Source: an uncultured Bacteroidaceae bacterium
Lineage (GTDB): Bacteria; Bacteroidota; Bacteroidia; Bacteroidales; Bacteroidaceae
NCBI GenBank assembly: GCA_944320955.1
Contig: CALUJL010000011.1
Span: forward strand, 1-64,000
Length of the DNA: 64,000 bases
Direction of reading: 5' to 3'
The translations under genes and the position numbers were made by a program. This document shows, one piece after another, positions 26,201 through 35,862 of the stretch. Under the pieces are notes generated by a model. It was not told the DNA's origin. It did no database searches and worked only from the letters and a program-made list of their open reading frames with translations. Numbering within the stretch: position 1 is the first letter of the stretch; every line of letters begins with the position of its first letter.

Positions 26201-27685
26201 TCAGCAGGCGGAGGGCATGTGTTCCTTCAGGCGGCAGCACGAGCAGACCGCCCCGCAAAAGGCAAGCACGCCCGCGAGGAGCATGGCGTCGTGCGGAGCC
26301 GAATCGCCAAACAGATGGAACATCAGGGCCACGAGCGCCGCCCCCATGGTCTGCCCCGTCAGGCGGGCCGTGGCCAGCATGCCCCCGGCGCTGCCCGCCC
26401 GCTGCGGAGAGGCGGAACTGAGGAGCAGATGGTTGTTGGGCGACTGAAACATGCCGAAGCCCGCGCCACACATCATCAGGCGCAGGACAATCCCCAAGTG
26501 GCCCGCATCGCGCGGCACGAACGCCAGGCTCAGGCACCCCGCCCCCATCAGCAGCAGGCCCGCGCCGCCCAGAATACCGGGATGCACCCGCCCGATCAGG
26601 CTCCCTGCCGCCGGGGCCACGAAGACTATCACGAGCGGCCAGGAGGTCATGAGCAAACCCGTGGCCACGGCATCGTAGCCGAACGTCGTGGCCAGCATGA
26701 ACGGCACGGCCACCATGCCCAACATCTGGGCCGTGAAGGAGAGAATGCTCGTAGCCACAGAGGTAGTAAAAATAGGTATCCGCAACAAGTCGAACGGAAG
26801 CATCGGATAGGGCTTTCCCAGCTGCATGCGTACATAGAAATAAGCCGTCGCCGCCAGGGCCGCCAGCCCCAACAGCACGAACACGCCCGGGACATCGTGG
26901 GAATAGGCCTCCACACAGCCGATAAACAGGCCGAAAGTCGCGGCATTGAGCAGCGCTTCCCGAAGGTCGAAGCGGCGTCCGGCCACTTTCACGGGATTAT
27001 CGGGCAGATACTTGCGCGCCATGAAGAAAGTGACGATGCCCACCGGCACGTTTACCGCAAAGAGCCACGGCCAGGGGGCTACGGACAGGATGGCCGCGGC
27101 CAGCGAGGGGCCCGTCACCGAGGCAAGGGCCACCACCGTGGCATTCAGCCCCAGGCCCCGCCCGAGGTGGCGCCGCGGATAAATCAGCTTGACCACCGAG
27201 GTGTTCACGCTCATGATCATGGCCGCGCCCACCCCCTGGAACACCCGCGAGAGCACCAGCAGGGGCAAATTTCCCGACAGGGCGCAAAACAGCGACCCGA
27301 GGGTAAAGACCAAGATACCCCGCAAATAGACCTGCTTGTAGCCCATCAGTTCGCCCAGGGAGGCAAAGGGGAGCAACGCCATCATGACGACCAGCTGGAA
27401 AGCGTTGACTATCCAGATGGAGTCGGACGAAGCCACCTGCAGCTCCCCCGCTATGTGGGGAAGGGCCACGTTGCAAATCGTCCCGTCGATCACCGAGAGA
27501 AAAAGGCCGCAAAACGTGGCAAACATGGCATAATAGATACGCGGGCGATGGAGCCCGTCCCAGTGGGTATCGCCCACCACCTGCCCCCCGCCCGTCTCCG
27601 GGGCAAGAGCCGGGTTCTTACCCGCCGCTCCCTTTTCCGCTTTCTCCCCTTCCGGGAAGTCCTTCAAGTCGTTCCTGAATCTCAT
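26201..27685 (-). CDS. MFS transporter, DHA2 (EmrB/QacA) family
   Basis: This 494-residue exporter has 14 predicted membrane segments. Motifs: FLSVIDGTICNVALPHIAGEL in the first helix region (the DHA2 motif D1 type), LGELMGYKQVYLRG (motif A), RVFQGVGAAMIMSVN (motif B) and LNATVVALASVTGPSLAAAI (motif C, antiporter). Substrate unknown, probably a drug or metabolite exported by proton antiport. The next gene upstream on the same strand is a metallo-beta-lactamase-fold protein, 95 bases away. The DNA is GC-rich like the surroundings. Confidence 0.9.
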   Translation of the reverse strand: MRFRNDLKDFPEGEKAEKGAAGKNPALAPETGGGQVVGDTHWDGLHRPRIYYAMFATFCGLFLSVIDGTICNVALPHIAGELQVASSDSIWIVNAFQLVVMMALLPFASLGELMGYKQVYLRGILVFTLGSLFCALSGNLPLLVLSRVFQGVGAAMIMSVNTSVVKLIYPRRHLGRGLGLNATVVALASVTGPSLAAAILSVAPWPWLFAVNVPVGIVTFFMARKYLPDNPVKVAGRRFDLREALLNAATFGLFIGCVEAYSHDVPGVFVLLGLAALAATAYFYVRMQLGKPYPMLPFDLLRIPIFTTSVATSILSFTAQMLGMVAVPFMLATTFGYDAVATGLLMTSWPLVIVFVAPAAGSLIGRVHPGILGGAGLLLMGAGCLSLAFVPRDAGHLGIVLRLMMCGAGFGMFQSPNNHLLLSSASPQRAGSAGGMLATARLTGQTMGAALVALMFHLFGDSAPHDAMLLAGVLAFCGAVCSCCRLKEHMPSAC

Positions 27686-27780
27686 AATACCTTCTTATAT
27701 CCTTCAACCTCCGGGGGCTGCCGCCCCCTCCCTTTCCGCGGTGCACTTCCGTCCGGCCGCAAGCGCCGGCCGCCCCGCCC

Positions 27781-28533
27781 TCAAAAACAGACCGACTCCC
27801 CCTCGCGGGCAATAGGCCAGAAGCGGATGCCCGCCGGGGCGGTAAACTCCTGCATCCGCCATGCCGACTCGAAGCCGCTCGCCACGAAGTGCATGGGCAC
27901 GAACAGCCCCACCCCGAAGCGCTCGATAAACTGGCGCGCACCACGGGTATATCCGTTGCCGATACGCCCGTCTACCGGGAACATCGCGAGGTCGAAGCGG
28001 CCGGCCACTTTCCTTATGTCCTTAAGCTCGCCCAGATAGCGCTTCTCCTCCTTGCCCGGATCCACATCGATGCCGAACTCCGGGCTGCGCACCGTGCCGC
28101 CCCGGTAGTCCGGGGTCAGGAAGCGGGCGTACCAGTTGTTCAGGTCGCCGGCGTGGAAAAGTCGCTTTCCCGCAACCTCCACGATCCACGAGACGCCGCT
28201 GTCCGTGCTGCCCGTGGCGCAGACTTGCAGCAGGCTGTCTTGCCACCGTCCCCCCTTCGCCAGCCACACGTCGGCCTCCGCGGCCTGCGCGCGGCGGTGG
28301 CGGAGTATGTCTTTCGAGAGTATGTAGGTAACGCTCCGTCCCTCCCCGCGCCAGGAGAAAATCCGGCGGTTGAAGTGGTCTTCGTGGAAATGGCTAGAAA
28401 ACACGTACAGCGGCTTGCCCGTGTCCAACAAGCGGGGCACGACGCCAGCCGGGTCCATCCAGAAGTCGAAAATCAATATGCACTGCTCCGCTTCGAGCGC
28501 AAAGCCGCTATGGAAAATATAGGTAAGCTGCAT
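27781..28533 (-). CDS. Metallo-beta-lactamase-fold hydrolase
   Basis: This 250-residue protein starts MQLTYIFHSGFALEAEQCILIFDFWMD and carries the metal motif HFHEDHFN (HxHxDH-like), a second His/Asp set (LFHAGDLNNW) and FVPMHF. This resembles the UlaG-like/lactonase branch of the fold; substrate unknown. I chose the ATG at 28533, since the longer frame to 28692 enters a GC-rich repeat tract. A -7 box TAATTTTG on the minus strand (28558-28565) lies 25 bases upstream. Confidence 0.85.
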   Translation of the reverse strand: MQLTYIFHSGFALEAEQCILIFDFWMDPAGVVPRLLDTGKPLYVFSSHFHEDHFNRRIFSWRGEGRSVTYILSKDILRHRRAQAAEADVWLAKGGRWQDSLLQVCATGSTDSGVSWIVEVAGKRLFHAGDLNNWYARFLTPDYRGGTVRSPEFGIDVDPGKEEKRYLGELKDIRKVAGRFDLAMFPVDGRIGNGYTRGARQFIERFGVGLFVPMHFVASGFESAWRMQEFTAPAGIRFWPIAREGESVCF

Positions 28534-28609
28534 GGCAGAAGTCCTCCATATCCCGGACAAAATTAGTACATTTTCCCCACACGGCCAAGCCCCCGGAAAA
28601 AAGCGTGGC

Positions 28610-28690
28610 TGGGGCGACTGGAAAGAAGTGCCTGCGCTTTTCCCGAAAAGTGCTGCCGCGGTTTGCAAAAAGTGCAGGCACTTATCCCGC
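28610..28690. repeat. Intergenic GCCGC/AAGTGC word tract
   Basis: AAGTGCCTGC (28626-28635) and GCAGGCACTT (28673-28682) form 10-bp arms around a 37-base core that holds CGCTTTTCCCGAAAAGTGCTGCCGC. It is one of the repeated intergenic tracts of the window. Confidence 0.5.
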
Positions 28691-28726
28691 ACCCGGCCTC
28701 ACAACTTTTTTACGGCGGAAATAGAT

Positions 28727-28771
28727 TTTTGCGTAAGAATCGCAGCCTTACGCAAAAGTTTTGTATTTTTG
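28727..28771 (+). promoter_or_regulatory. Promoter and inverted repeat upstream of cytochrome c peroxidase
   Basis: TTTTGCGTAAG (28727-28737) and CTTACGCAAAA (28747-28757) are perfect 11-bp arms with a 9-base centre. TATTTTTG (28764-28771) just downstream is a -7 box; no TTG box is visible at -33, which suggests an activator-dependent promoter with the palindrome as binding site. The predicted start, near 28778, supports translation from 28802 and not from 28775. Confidence 0.55.
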
Positions 28772-28801
28772 CCCATGTTTCAATATGAAAAAGCAAGCCC
28801 T

Positions 28802-30199
28802 ATGAAGAAGCGTTACAAACTCGTGCTCAGCCTGGTTACCGTCGTAGCGGTGCTGGCAGTTGTTTACCGTGCTGTAAACCGGGCTCCTTCGGCCGACCTG
28901 CCGGCGGAGGAGCAGTTGCTGAAAATATTGGCCGACGGCGGTTGCGCCGAGTGCCACTCTGCCGACCCGAAGTTGCCCTTCTATGCCGACCTGCCCGGCG
29001 CAAAGGCCTTGATCGGGAAGCACGTAGAGGAGGGATATGCCGTGTTCGACGTCATGCCCTTCCTCCAGTCGCTGGAAGAGAAGAGCGCCCCCGGCGAGGT
29101 AGACCTGGCCAAGGTGGAACGCAGCCTCTCCGACGGATCCATGCCCCTGGCACAATATTACCTCATCCATTGGGGCTCGTCCGTCACGAAGGCCAAGGAA
29201 GACATGGCCCTCGCAGCCATCGCCTCCCTCCGCGCCCGCTTCTTCCCTAACCCGCTGGCAGCACCCGAGTTTGCCAACGAGCCGATACGCCCGGTTCCCG
29301 ACCGCGTGGACCACGATGCCCGCAAGGCCGCACTGGGCAATGTGCTCTACCACGACACGCGCCTCTCGGCCGACGGCACCATCTCCTGCGCCACCTGCCA
29401 CGGGCTCGGCACTGCCGGGGTCGACAACCTGCGCTACTCCGAAGGCATCGGCGGACAGCTGGGCGGCGTGAATGCCCCGACAGTCTACAACGCCTGCTTC
29501 AACTTCGTGCAATTCTGGGACGGCCGGGCCGCCACCCTGGCCGAGCAAGCCGCAGGACCTCCCCTCAACCCGGTGGAGATGGGCTGCAAGTCGTTCGACG
29601 AAATTGTGGCCCGGCTTTCGGAGGACAAGGCTTTTGTCGACAGTTTCCGCGTGGCCTACCCCGAAGGACTGAACCAGCAGACCATCACCGACGCCATAGC
29701 CGAGTTCGAGAAGACACTCATCACGCCCGATTGCCCCTTCGACCGCTACCTGAAAGGCGAGAAAGACGCCCTGACCGCCGAGCAGGCCGAAGGCTACGCC
29801 CTCTTCAAGAAGTACAACTGCGCCACCTGCCACGCCGGGACAGCCATGGGCGGACTTTCCTACGAACTGATGGGCCAACGCGCCGACTACTTCGCCGACC
29901 GCGAACTGACGCAGAAGTCCGGCCTGACTGACGGCGACAACGGGCGATGGGCACAAACCCATGTGGAGCGCGACCGATACCGATTCAAGACCCCGACGCT
30001 GCGCAACGTGGCCCTCACCTATCCCTACTACCACGACGGCAGCGTGCCCACGCTCGACCAGGCCATCGACATGATGGCGCGGTACCAGGTGGGCCGTACG
30101 ATGCCGCCCGAGGAGCGCAAGAAGGTGGAGGCGTTCCTGGAAGCCCAGACCGGGCAATTCCAGGGAAAGACGCTGACAAATACGAACGACAAGAAATAA
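28802..30199 (+). CDS. Cytochrome c peroxidase-like protein with three heme-binding motifs
   Basis: This 465-residue exported protein begins MKKRYKLVLSLVTVVAVLAVVYRAV (membrane anchor or signal). An N-terminal heme-binding domain has CAECH (48-52). The peroxidase part follows with CATCH at 196-200 and 340-344, and typical segments LGNVLYHDTRLSADGTISC, NAPTVYNACFN, FWDGRAATL and FKTPTLRNVALTYPYYHDG. It should reduce hydrogen peroxide with electrons from a periplasmic cytochrome or quinol. The start at 28802 is set by the promoter position. Confidence 0.93.
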   Translation: MKKRYKLVLSLVTVVAVLAVVYRAVNRAPSADLPAEEQLLKILADGGCAECHSADPKLPFYADLPGAKALIGKHVEEGYAVFDVMPFLQSLEEKSAPGEVDLAKVERSLSDGSMPLAQYYLIHWGSSVTKAKEDMALAAIASLRARFFPNPLAAPEFANEPIRPVPDRVDHDARKAALGNVLYHDTRLSADGTISCATCHGLGTAGVDNLRYSEGIGGQLGGVNAPTVYNACFNFVQFWDGRAATLAEQAAGPPLNPVEMGCKSFDEIVARLSEDKAFVDSFRVAYPEGLNQQTITDAIAEFEKTLITPDCPFDRYLKGEKDALTAEQAEGYALFKKYNCATCHAGTAMGGLSYELMGQRADYFADRELTQKSGLTDGDNGRWAQTHVERDRYRFKTPTLRNVALTYPYYHDGSVPTLDQAIDMMARYQVGRTMPPEERKKVEAFLEAQTGQFQGKTLTNTNDKK

Positions 30200-30228
30200 C
30201 CGCACTTTTTCCCTGCAGCCCCGTTCCC

Positions 30229-31041
30229 ATGCCCATAGTCGAGATCACGTCCCTCTCCCATCCGGGAGCCGAAGTTTTCAGCACACTGACCGATGCCCAG
30301 TTGCGCAACCGCCTGGATCCGGACAAGGGGATATTCATAGCCGAGAGCCCCAAGGTCATCCTTACCGCCCTTGGGGCAGGCTGCGAACCGCTCTCCCTCC
30401 TGTGCGAACGGAAACATCTGGAGGGCGATGCCGCAGCCATCCTTGCCCGGTGCCCCGGGCTGGCGGTCTACACCGGGGAGCGCGCCTTGCTGAGCCGCCT
30501 GACGGGGTATGTCCTGACCCGCGGCGTGCTCTGCGCCATGCGCCGCCCCCGCGAGCGGAGTGCCGACGAAGTCTGCCGCACGGCCCGCCGCGTAGCCGTC
30601 ATCGACGGAGTGGTCGACACCACCAACACAGGCGCCATCTTCCGCTCCGCCGCCGCGCTGGGCATCGACGCCGTGCTGCTCACCCGCAATTCCTGCGACC
30701 CCCTGAACCGCCGCGCCGTGCGCGTGTCGATGGGGTCCGTATTCCTTGTGCCCTGGGCATGGACCGATCCCTCGCTCGATGACCTTCCCCGCCTCGGCTT
30801 CCGCACCGCAGCATTGGCCCTGACCGACCGTTCCCTGCCGCTCGACGCCCCTATCCTCAAACAAGAACCCCGCCTCGCCCTCATCCTCGGCACCGAAGGC
30901 GACGGCCTGCCCCGCGAGACCATAGCCCGGGCCGACTACGTGGTGCGCATCCCCATGGCCCACGGCGTAGACTCCCTCAACGTGGCTGCCGCCTCCGCCG
31001 TGGCCTTCTGGGAACTGCGCGCAAGGGAAAACCGTGATTGA
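30229..31041 (+). CDS. SpoU/TrmH-family RNA 2'-O-methyltransferase
   Basis: This 270-residue SPOUT methyltransferase has an N-terminal substrate-binding region (EITSLSHPGAEVFSTLTDAQLRN) and the knot motifs VVDTTNTGAIFRSAAALGIDAVLL, LALILGTEGDGLP and IPMAHGVDSLNVAAASAVAFWEL with the conserved Asn/Ser. It methylates a ribose in tRNA or rRNA; the site cannot be read. It is 29 bases after the peroxidase gene and 24 before the aldo-keto reductase gene, so the three may be co-transcribed. Confidence 0.9.
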   Translation: MPIVEITSLSHPGAEVFSTLTDAQLRNRLDPDKGIFIAESPKVILTALGAGCEPLSLLCERKHLEGDAAAILARCPGLAVYTGERALLSRLTGYVLTRGVLCAMRRPRERSADEVCRTARRVAVIDGVVDTTNTGAIFRSAAALGIDAVLLTRNSCDPLNRRAVRVSMGSVFLVPWAWTDPSLDDLPRLGFRTAALALTDRSLPLDAPILKQEPRLALILGTEGDGLPRETIARADYVVRIPMAHGVDSLNVAAASAVAFWELRARENRD

Positions 31042-31065
31042 CCCCGACAAACCTTTGCTTAAATT

Positions 31066-32073
31066 ATGGAAGAAAACAAATACAAGGCTGCCGCTTCGCG
31101 CTACGACAGCAGCATGCAATACCGCCGATGCGGGCGGAGCGGAATCGAGTTGCCGGCTATCTCGCTGGGACTGTGGCACAACTTCGGGGCAGAAGATTCG
31201 TTCGAAAACGCCCGGCAGATGGTGCATTATGCGTTCGACCACGGCATCACCTCGTTCGACCTGGCCAACAACTACGGCCCGCCCGCCGGGTCGGCCGAAG
31301 AAACCTTCGGACGGCTCATGGCAGAAGACCTGGCCCCCTACCGCGACGAACTCTTCGTCAGCACGAAAGCCGGGCATGACATGTGGCCCGGCCCCTACGG
31401 GACCTGGGGAAGCCGCAAACACCTCTTTGCCTCCCTCCATGCCAGCCTGCGGCGGATGAAGCTGGACTACGTAGACGTGTTCTACTCACACCGCTACGAC
31501 CCGCAGACCCCGCTGGAAGAAACCATGCAGGCACTGGCAGACATGGTACGCCAGGGGAAAGCCCTCTACGTGGGCATCTCGAAATACCCCCGCGAAATCG
31601 CCGGAAAGGCCTATGCCTACCTGCGCGAGAGCCACACCCCCTGCCTGCTCTATCAAGGCCGCTTCTCACTCCTTTCCCAAGTCCCGCGGGAAGAAGGCAT
31701 AATCGAGCAGGCTGCCGACGCGGGTGTGGGCTTCATGGCCTTCTCCCCGCTGGCCCAGGGCCTGCTGACCGGAAAATACCTGGATGGGAAAATCGAACCC
31801 GGCTCACGCATGTCGCGCGACGGCTTCCTGAAAAAATCGGTACTTACGCCACAACTCCTCGACCGGCTGCACGCCCTCGACCGTATGGCCCACAGGCGGG
31901 GGCAGACGCTGGCCCAATTCGCCCTCTCCTGGCTGCTCCACTTCCCGGAAGTGACGTCCGTACTGGTCGGAGCCAGCTCCGTAAAACAGCTGGCCGACAA
32001 CCTGCAAGCGCTTTCCGCCCCCGCGTTTACCGACGAGGAACTGCGGGAAACAGACCGGCTGGTCAAAGAATAA
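31066..32073 (+). CDS. Aldo-keto reductase, YghZ-like
   Basis: This 335-residue NADPH-dependent TIM-barrel oxidoreductase begins with MQYRRCGRSGIELPAISLGLWHNFG, close to the YghZ/AKR14 type (L-glyceraldehyde 3-phosphate reductase). Seen: FDLANNYGPPAGSAEETFGRLM with the catalytic Asp/Tyr region, LFVSTKAGHDMWPGPYGTWGSRKHL, DYVDVFYSHRYDPQTPLEE with the catalytic His, and NADP motif LVGASSVKQLADN. It probably detoxifies aldehydes such as methylglyoxal. Confidence 0.92.
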   Translation: MEENKYKAAASRYDSSMQYRRCGRSGIELPAISLGLWHNFGAEDSFENARQMVHYAFDHGITSFDLANNYGPPAGSAEETFGRLMAEDLAPYRDELFVSTKAGHDMWPGPYGTWGSRKHLFASLHASLRRMKLDYVDVFYSHRYDPQTPLEETMQALADMVRQGKALYVGISKYPREIAGKAYAYLRESHTPCLLYQGRFSLLSQVPREEGIIEQAADAGVGFMAFSPLAQGLLTGKYLDGKIEPGSRMSRDGFLKKSVLTPQLLDRLHALDRMAHRRGQTLAQFALSWLLHFPEVTSVLVGASSVKQLADNLQALSAPAFTDEELRETDRLVKE

Positions 32074-32217
32074 AACCGGAGGACGAGACGGAGAGGGAAG
32101 AAATCTGCAAATAATTTTCGTTAATTGCAAGGAAAGCCTCCCGTGGTGTGCCTAAATTCCGTATTTTTGCCGTGAATTTTATCCCCATCACGCAGTTTAA
32201 GACTTTTCGCACACACT

Positions 32218-33090
32218 ATGAATAAACGGATTTGGATTCCTCTGGCCCTGCTTCTCCTGTTGCTTGTGGCGGCAGTCGTATTTGTTTCTATCGAACTGAG
32301 CCGCTCGAAACAGGAAAACGTAGAGCTGACGAAAAACTTCGAACTCGACCGTCAGGAATTGGAAGACGAATACACCAGTTTCGCCAAGAAGTATGACGAA
32401 CTGCAATTTACGATACAAAACGATTCCCTCGCCCACAAGCTGACGGCCGAAAAGGCCAAAGTACAACACCTGCTGGAGGAACTCAAGTCGGTCAAGGCGT
32501 CCAACGCTTCGGAAATACGCCGCCTGAAAAAAGAACTGGCCACCCTGCGCAAAGTGCTCTTCAGCTATGTACAACAGATAGACAGCCTCAACAGGGAAAA
32601 CCAGGGCCTGCGGGCGCAAACCCAGGAAATGACCCAGAAATACGAAGCTGCCGCCGCACGCGCCACCAATCTGGCACAGGAAAAAGAAGACCTCTCCGAG
32701 CGGGTTTCGCGGGCTGCCCAGCTGGATGCCACAGGCATTTCGCTCCTGGCCAAGAATAAAAAAGGCAAGAAAGCCCGCAAGATGAAAGACGTGAAGCAAC
32801 TGCAAGTGGACTTCACCATAGCCCGCAACCCGACGGCCGACACCGGCATGAGAGCTGTCTACATACGCATCGTGAAGCCGAACAATACGGTATTGGGCCG
32901 GGGCGACACGTTCCGCTACGAAAACCGGGCACTCCCTTATTCCATTAAGAAGATGATCGAATATACGGGAGAAGAGACTCCGCTGACCGTCTATTGGGAT
33001 GTCGACGAATTTCTCTACGAGGGTTCCTATCGGGTAGAGATATTCTCCGACGGGCTCCTCATCGGGACGAAAACTTTCACCCTGGATTGA
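32218..33090 (+). CDS. Membrane-anchored coiled-coil protein, unknown function
   Basis: This 290-residue protein has one N-terminal membrane segment (IWIPLALLLLLLVAAVVFVSI), a long coiled coil (about 30-165, with repeats such as ELDRQELEDEYTSFAKKYDEL) and a globular C-terminus (about 180-290: VDFTIARNPTADTGMRAVYIRIVKPNN, RVEIFSDGLLIGTKTFTLD). This build is recurrent in Bacteroidota and unassigned. TATTTTTG at 32162-32169 is the likely -7 box. Confidence 0.82.
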   Translation: MNKRIWIPLALLLLLLVAAVVFVSIELSRSKQENVELTKNFELDRQELEDEYTSFAKKYDELQFTIQNDSLAHKLTAEKAKVQHLLEELKSVKASNASEIRRLKKELATLRKVLFSYVQQIDSLNRENQGLRAQTQEMTQKYEAAAARATNLAQEKEDLSERVSRAAQLDATGISLLAKNKKGKKARKMKDVKQLQVDFTIARNPTADTGMRAVYIRIVKPNNTVLGRGDTFRYENRALPYSIKKMIEYTGEETPLTVYWDVDEFLYEGSYRVEIFSDGLLIGTKTFTLD

Positions 33091-33212
33091 CAGCAGTCGG
33101 CCCGCTCCGGGAAAATACTCCCCCTGCTCCCGAACCTGAAGTATTCAGGCTGCAATAAAGGGAAGAATTACCACCGGCAAGAAAAAAAACGTGACAAAAT
33201 ATCAGAGTTTAT

Positions 33213-33244
33213 TTTGCAGTTTCAAATATAAGCCGCTATCTTTG
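33213..33244 (+). promoter_or_regulatory. Promoter of the wecA-like/ugd/glmS cluster
   Basis: TTTG 33213-33216, 20 bases, TATCTTTG 33237-33244, a canonical promoter 25 bases before the ATG at 33269. Upstream, 33135-33149 holds the small palindrome CCTGAAgtaTTCAGG. Confidence 0.7.
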
Positions 33245-33268
33245 CCGTCAAAATAGAGGAAAATGTAA

Positions 33269-34435
33269 ATGGAACAGCTATATGTCTTCAACGCACTCTC
33301 GGTGTTACTCGTTTTTCTCGTAGCTTTCGCTACGGAATACATCTTGTTGCCCAAAATCCTGCTCATCTCGCGTAAAAAGCATCTCTACGACATTCCCGAT
33401 GCCCGAAAGGAACACAAGATAGCCACTCCGCGTTTGGCCGGAGTGTCCTTTATCCCTGTCTTATTGTTCTCTTTTCTCATCGTATTCACACTGCGCATGT
33501 GGCTCATCGACTCAGGCAATCTGCAAAATCTTTTCCCAAGCTTGGGCAATGCGGAGGGGCTACTGCTGATGAAAAACGAGATATTCCACTTTCAGCGCGA
33601 GCTCTACATGCTGATTTGCGGCATGATTCTGCTGCTGCTGATAGGCGTAAAGGACGATTTGGTAGGAGTCACGTTCATGGGCAAGTTCCGCGTACAGATT
33701 TTGGCCGCAATACTTTTCTGCTGCGGCGGCGTGTTTTTTGAGAATGTATATGGAATTTTCGGCGTACATCAACTCCCCGTTTACGTTTCCATTCCGTTTT
33801 CGATATTTGTCATAGTATTGGTTACGAACTCCATTAACCTTATTGACGGAATCGACGGGCTTGCCTCCGGACTGACCATCGTGGCTACCGTAACAATGGG
33901 CATCTCTTTCTTCTTCCGCGACATGATTCTCTACAGCATGCTCAGCTTTGCTTGTGTGGGGCTGCTGATTCCGTTCTTTTATTATAATGTGTTCATGCGG
34001 CAGGTGCGCAAGTTGTTTATGGGCGACACCGGCTCCTTGGCCATAGGCTTCCTGCTGGGCTATCTGGCCATCAAGCACTCGCAGATGAGTCCCGGGGAAG
34101 CCTACGATGTGATGCCCATCTTGCTTCCTTTCAGCGTGCTCTTCCTGCCGGCTTTCGATGTGGCCCGCGTCATGTATGCCCGCAAGATGAAGGGAAAACC
34201 CCTCTTCATGCCTGACCGCAACCATATACACCACCGCTTGATCGATGCCGGTTTCAGCCATCATGCCACGATGATTTTCATCGTTCTCCTCTCGCTTTTC
34301 ATTTTGTTGCTCAATATGCTCCTCAGCCTGGCCGTGAATATCAACCTGATTATCGTGCTGGATTTCCTGTTCGGCATATTATTCAATAAATGGCTGGCCG
34401 TATATACAGTACGGAAGAAGGGGAAAACAGCATGA
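33269..34435 (+). CDS. WecA/MraY-family phospho-N-acetylhexosamine-1-phosphate transferase
   Basis: This 388-residue membrane enzyme transfers a sugar phosphate from a UDP-sugar to undecaprenyl phosphate, the first step of polysaccharide or O-antigen synthesis. Seen: KEHKIATPRLAGVSF, IGVKDDLVGVTFMGKF (the DD motif), TNSINLIDGIDGLASGL, FMGDTGSLAIGFLLGYL and PDRNHIHHRLIDAGFS (HIHH), all signature motifs. About 11 membrane segments. It lies upstream of ugd and glmS, which supply UDP-glucuronate and glucosamine 6-phosphate. Confidence 0.92.
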   Translation: MEQLYVFNALSVLLVFLVAFATEYILLPKILLISRKKHLYDIPDARKEHKIATPRLAGVSFIPVLLFSFLIVFTLRMWLIDSGNLQNLFPSLGNAEGLLLMKNEIFHFQRELYMLICGMILLLLIGVKDDLVGVTFMGKFRVQILAAILFCCGGVFFENVYGIFGVHQLPVYVSIPFSIFVIVLVTNSINLIDGIDGLASGLTIVATVTMGISFFFRDMILYSMLSFACVGLLIPFFYYNVFMRQVRKLFMGDTGSLAIGFLLGYLAIKHSQMSPGEAYDVMPILLPFSVLFLPAFDVARVMYARKMKGKPLFMPDRNHIHHRLIDAGFSHHATMIFIVLLSLFILLLNMLLSLAVNINLIIVLDFLFGILFNKWLAVYTVRKKGKTA

Positions 34436-34492
34436 GGAGCAGAGGATGCTGACACCGGCACCGGGAGAAAGCTCCTTTAAGTATTGACTTAT

Positions 34493-35824
34493 ATGAATAT
34501 AGCAATAGTAGGAACCGGATATGTCGGTCTTGTTTCGGGCACTTGTTTTGCCGAAATGGGCGTAAATGTTACCTGTGTAGACATTGACAAGGACAAGATT
34601 GACCGCTTGGAGCAAGGCGAAATTCCAATATATGAGCCGGGACTGGAAGAAATGGTCGCACGGAACGTAAAAGCCGGGCGACTGAAGTTCTCCACATCAC
34701 TGGCCGAAGTGCTCCCGCAGGTAGAGATAGTCTTCAGCGCCGTAGGCACTCCGCCCGATGAGGACGGGAGTGCGGACTTACGCTATGTGCTGGACGTGGC
34801 CCGTACCATAGGACAATACATGGAGCGCTACGTGGTTGTCGTCACAAAGAGCACCGTTCCGGTCGGAACTGCCCGCAAGGTGGAAGAAACCATTCGCGCC
34901 GAGCAGAAAAAGCGCGGCATATCGGTCGAATTCGATGTCGTAAGCAATCCGGAGTTCCTCAAGGAAGGCTCGGCCATCAAGGACTTTATGAGTCCCGACC
35001 GAGTGGTTGTCGGTGTCAGCTCGGAGCGGGCGCAGAAAATGATGGCCAAACTGTACCGCCCCTTCCTGCTGAATAATTTCCGGGTACTGTTTACCGACGT
35101 GCCCAGCGCCGAAATGATCAAATATGCGGCCAACTCCATGCTGGCCACCCGCATCAGTTTCATGAACGACATAGCCAATCTGTGCGAACTGGTGGGGGCT
35201 GACGTCAATATGGTAAGAAAAGGGCTGGGAAGCGATGCCCGAATCGGCAACAAGTTTCTCTATCCCGGCTGCGGATACGGCGGTTCCTGCTTCCCGAAAG
35301 ACGTAAAAGCGCTAATCCATACGGCCGACAAACAAGGCTACTCCATGCGGGTGCTGAAAGCCGTGGAGGAAGTGAACGAATACCAGAAGACGGTACTTTT
35401 CCTGAAGCTCAAAGAAAGACTGGGCGACCTGCCCGGGCGGCGGGTGGCCCTTTGGGGGCTTGCCTTCAAGCCGGAGACCGACGACATGCGCGAAGCCCCT
35501 TCGCTGGTGCTCATCAAGTGCCTGCGCGAGGCCGGGGCCGAAGTGGTCGTGTACGACCCCGTGGCCATGGACGAATGCCGCCGCCGGATGGGCGATGCGG
35601 TACACTATGCCAAGGACATGTATGAAGCAGCCGTCGATGCCGATGCCTTGGTATTGGTCACGGAATGGAAACAATTCCGCCTGCCCGCCTGGAGCGTGCT
35701 GAAAAAAATCATGCGCCGCCCGTTCGTCGTGGACGGCCGCAACATCTACCTGCGGGAAGAACTGGAGGAAGCCGGCTTCGAATATTCCTGCATCGGCTAC
35801 AACAGCAAACGAGAAAACAGATAA
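34493..35824 (+). CDS. ugd: UDP-glucose 6-dehydrogenase
   Basis: This 443-residue NAD-dependent enzyme oxidises UDP-glucose to UDP-glucuronate for surface polysaccharides. It starts MNIAIVGTGYVGLVSG (NAD fold), has STVPVGTARKVEE, SNPEFLKEGSAIKDF and the catalytic-Cys motif GCGYGGSCFPKDVKAL. I chose the ATG at 34493; an in-frame TTG at 34484 would only add three residues. It is 57 bases after the wecA-like gene. Confidence 0.95.
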   Translation: MNIAIVGTGYVGLVSGTCFAEMGVNVTCVDIDKDKIDRLEQGEIPIYEPGLEEMVARNVKAGRLKFSTSLAEVLPQVEIVFSAVGTPPDEDGSADLRYVLDVARTIGQYMERYVVVVTKSTVPVGTARKVEETIRAEQKKRGISVEFDVVSNPEFLKEGSAIKDFMSPDRVVVGVSSERAQKMMAKLYRPFLLNNFRVLFTDVPSAEMIKYAANSMLATRISFMNDIANLCELVGADVNMVRKGLGSDARIGNKFLYPGCGYGGSCFPKDVKALIHTADKQGYSMRVLKAVEEVNEYQKTVLFLKLKERLGDLPGRRVALWGLAFKPETDDMREAPSLVLIKCLREAGAEVVVYDPVAMDECRRRMGDAVHYAKDMYEAAVDADALVLVTEWKQFRLPAWSVLKKIMRRPFVVDGRNIYLREELEEAGFEYSCIGYNSKRENR

Positions 35825-35862
35825 GAAACAGACCTAACAAGTAACCCAAAGAGAGAAAAAAT

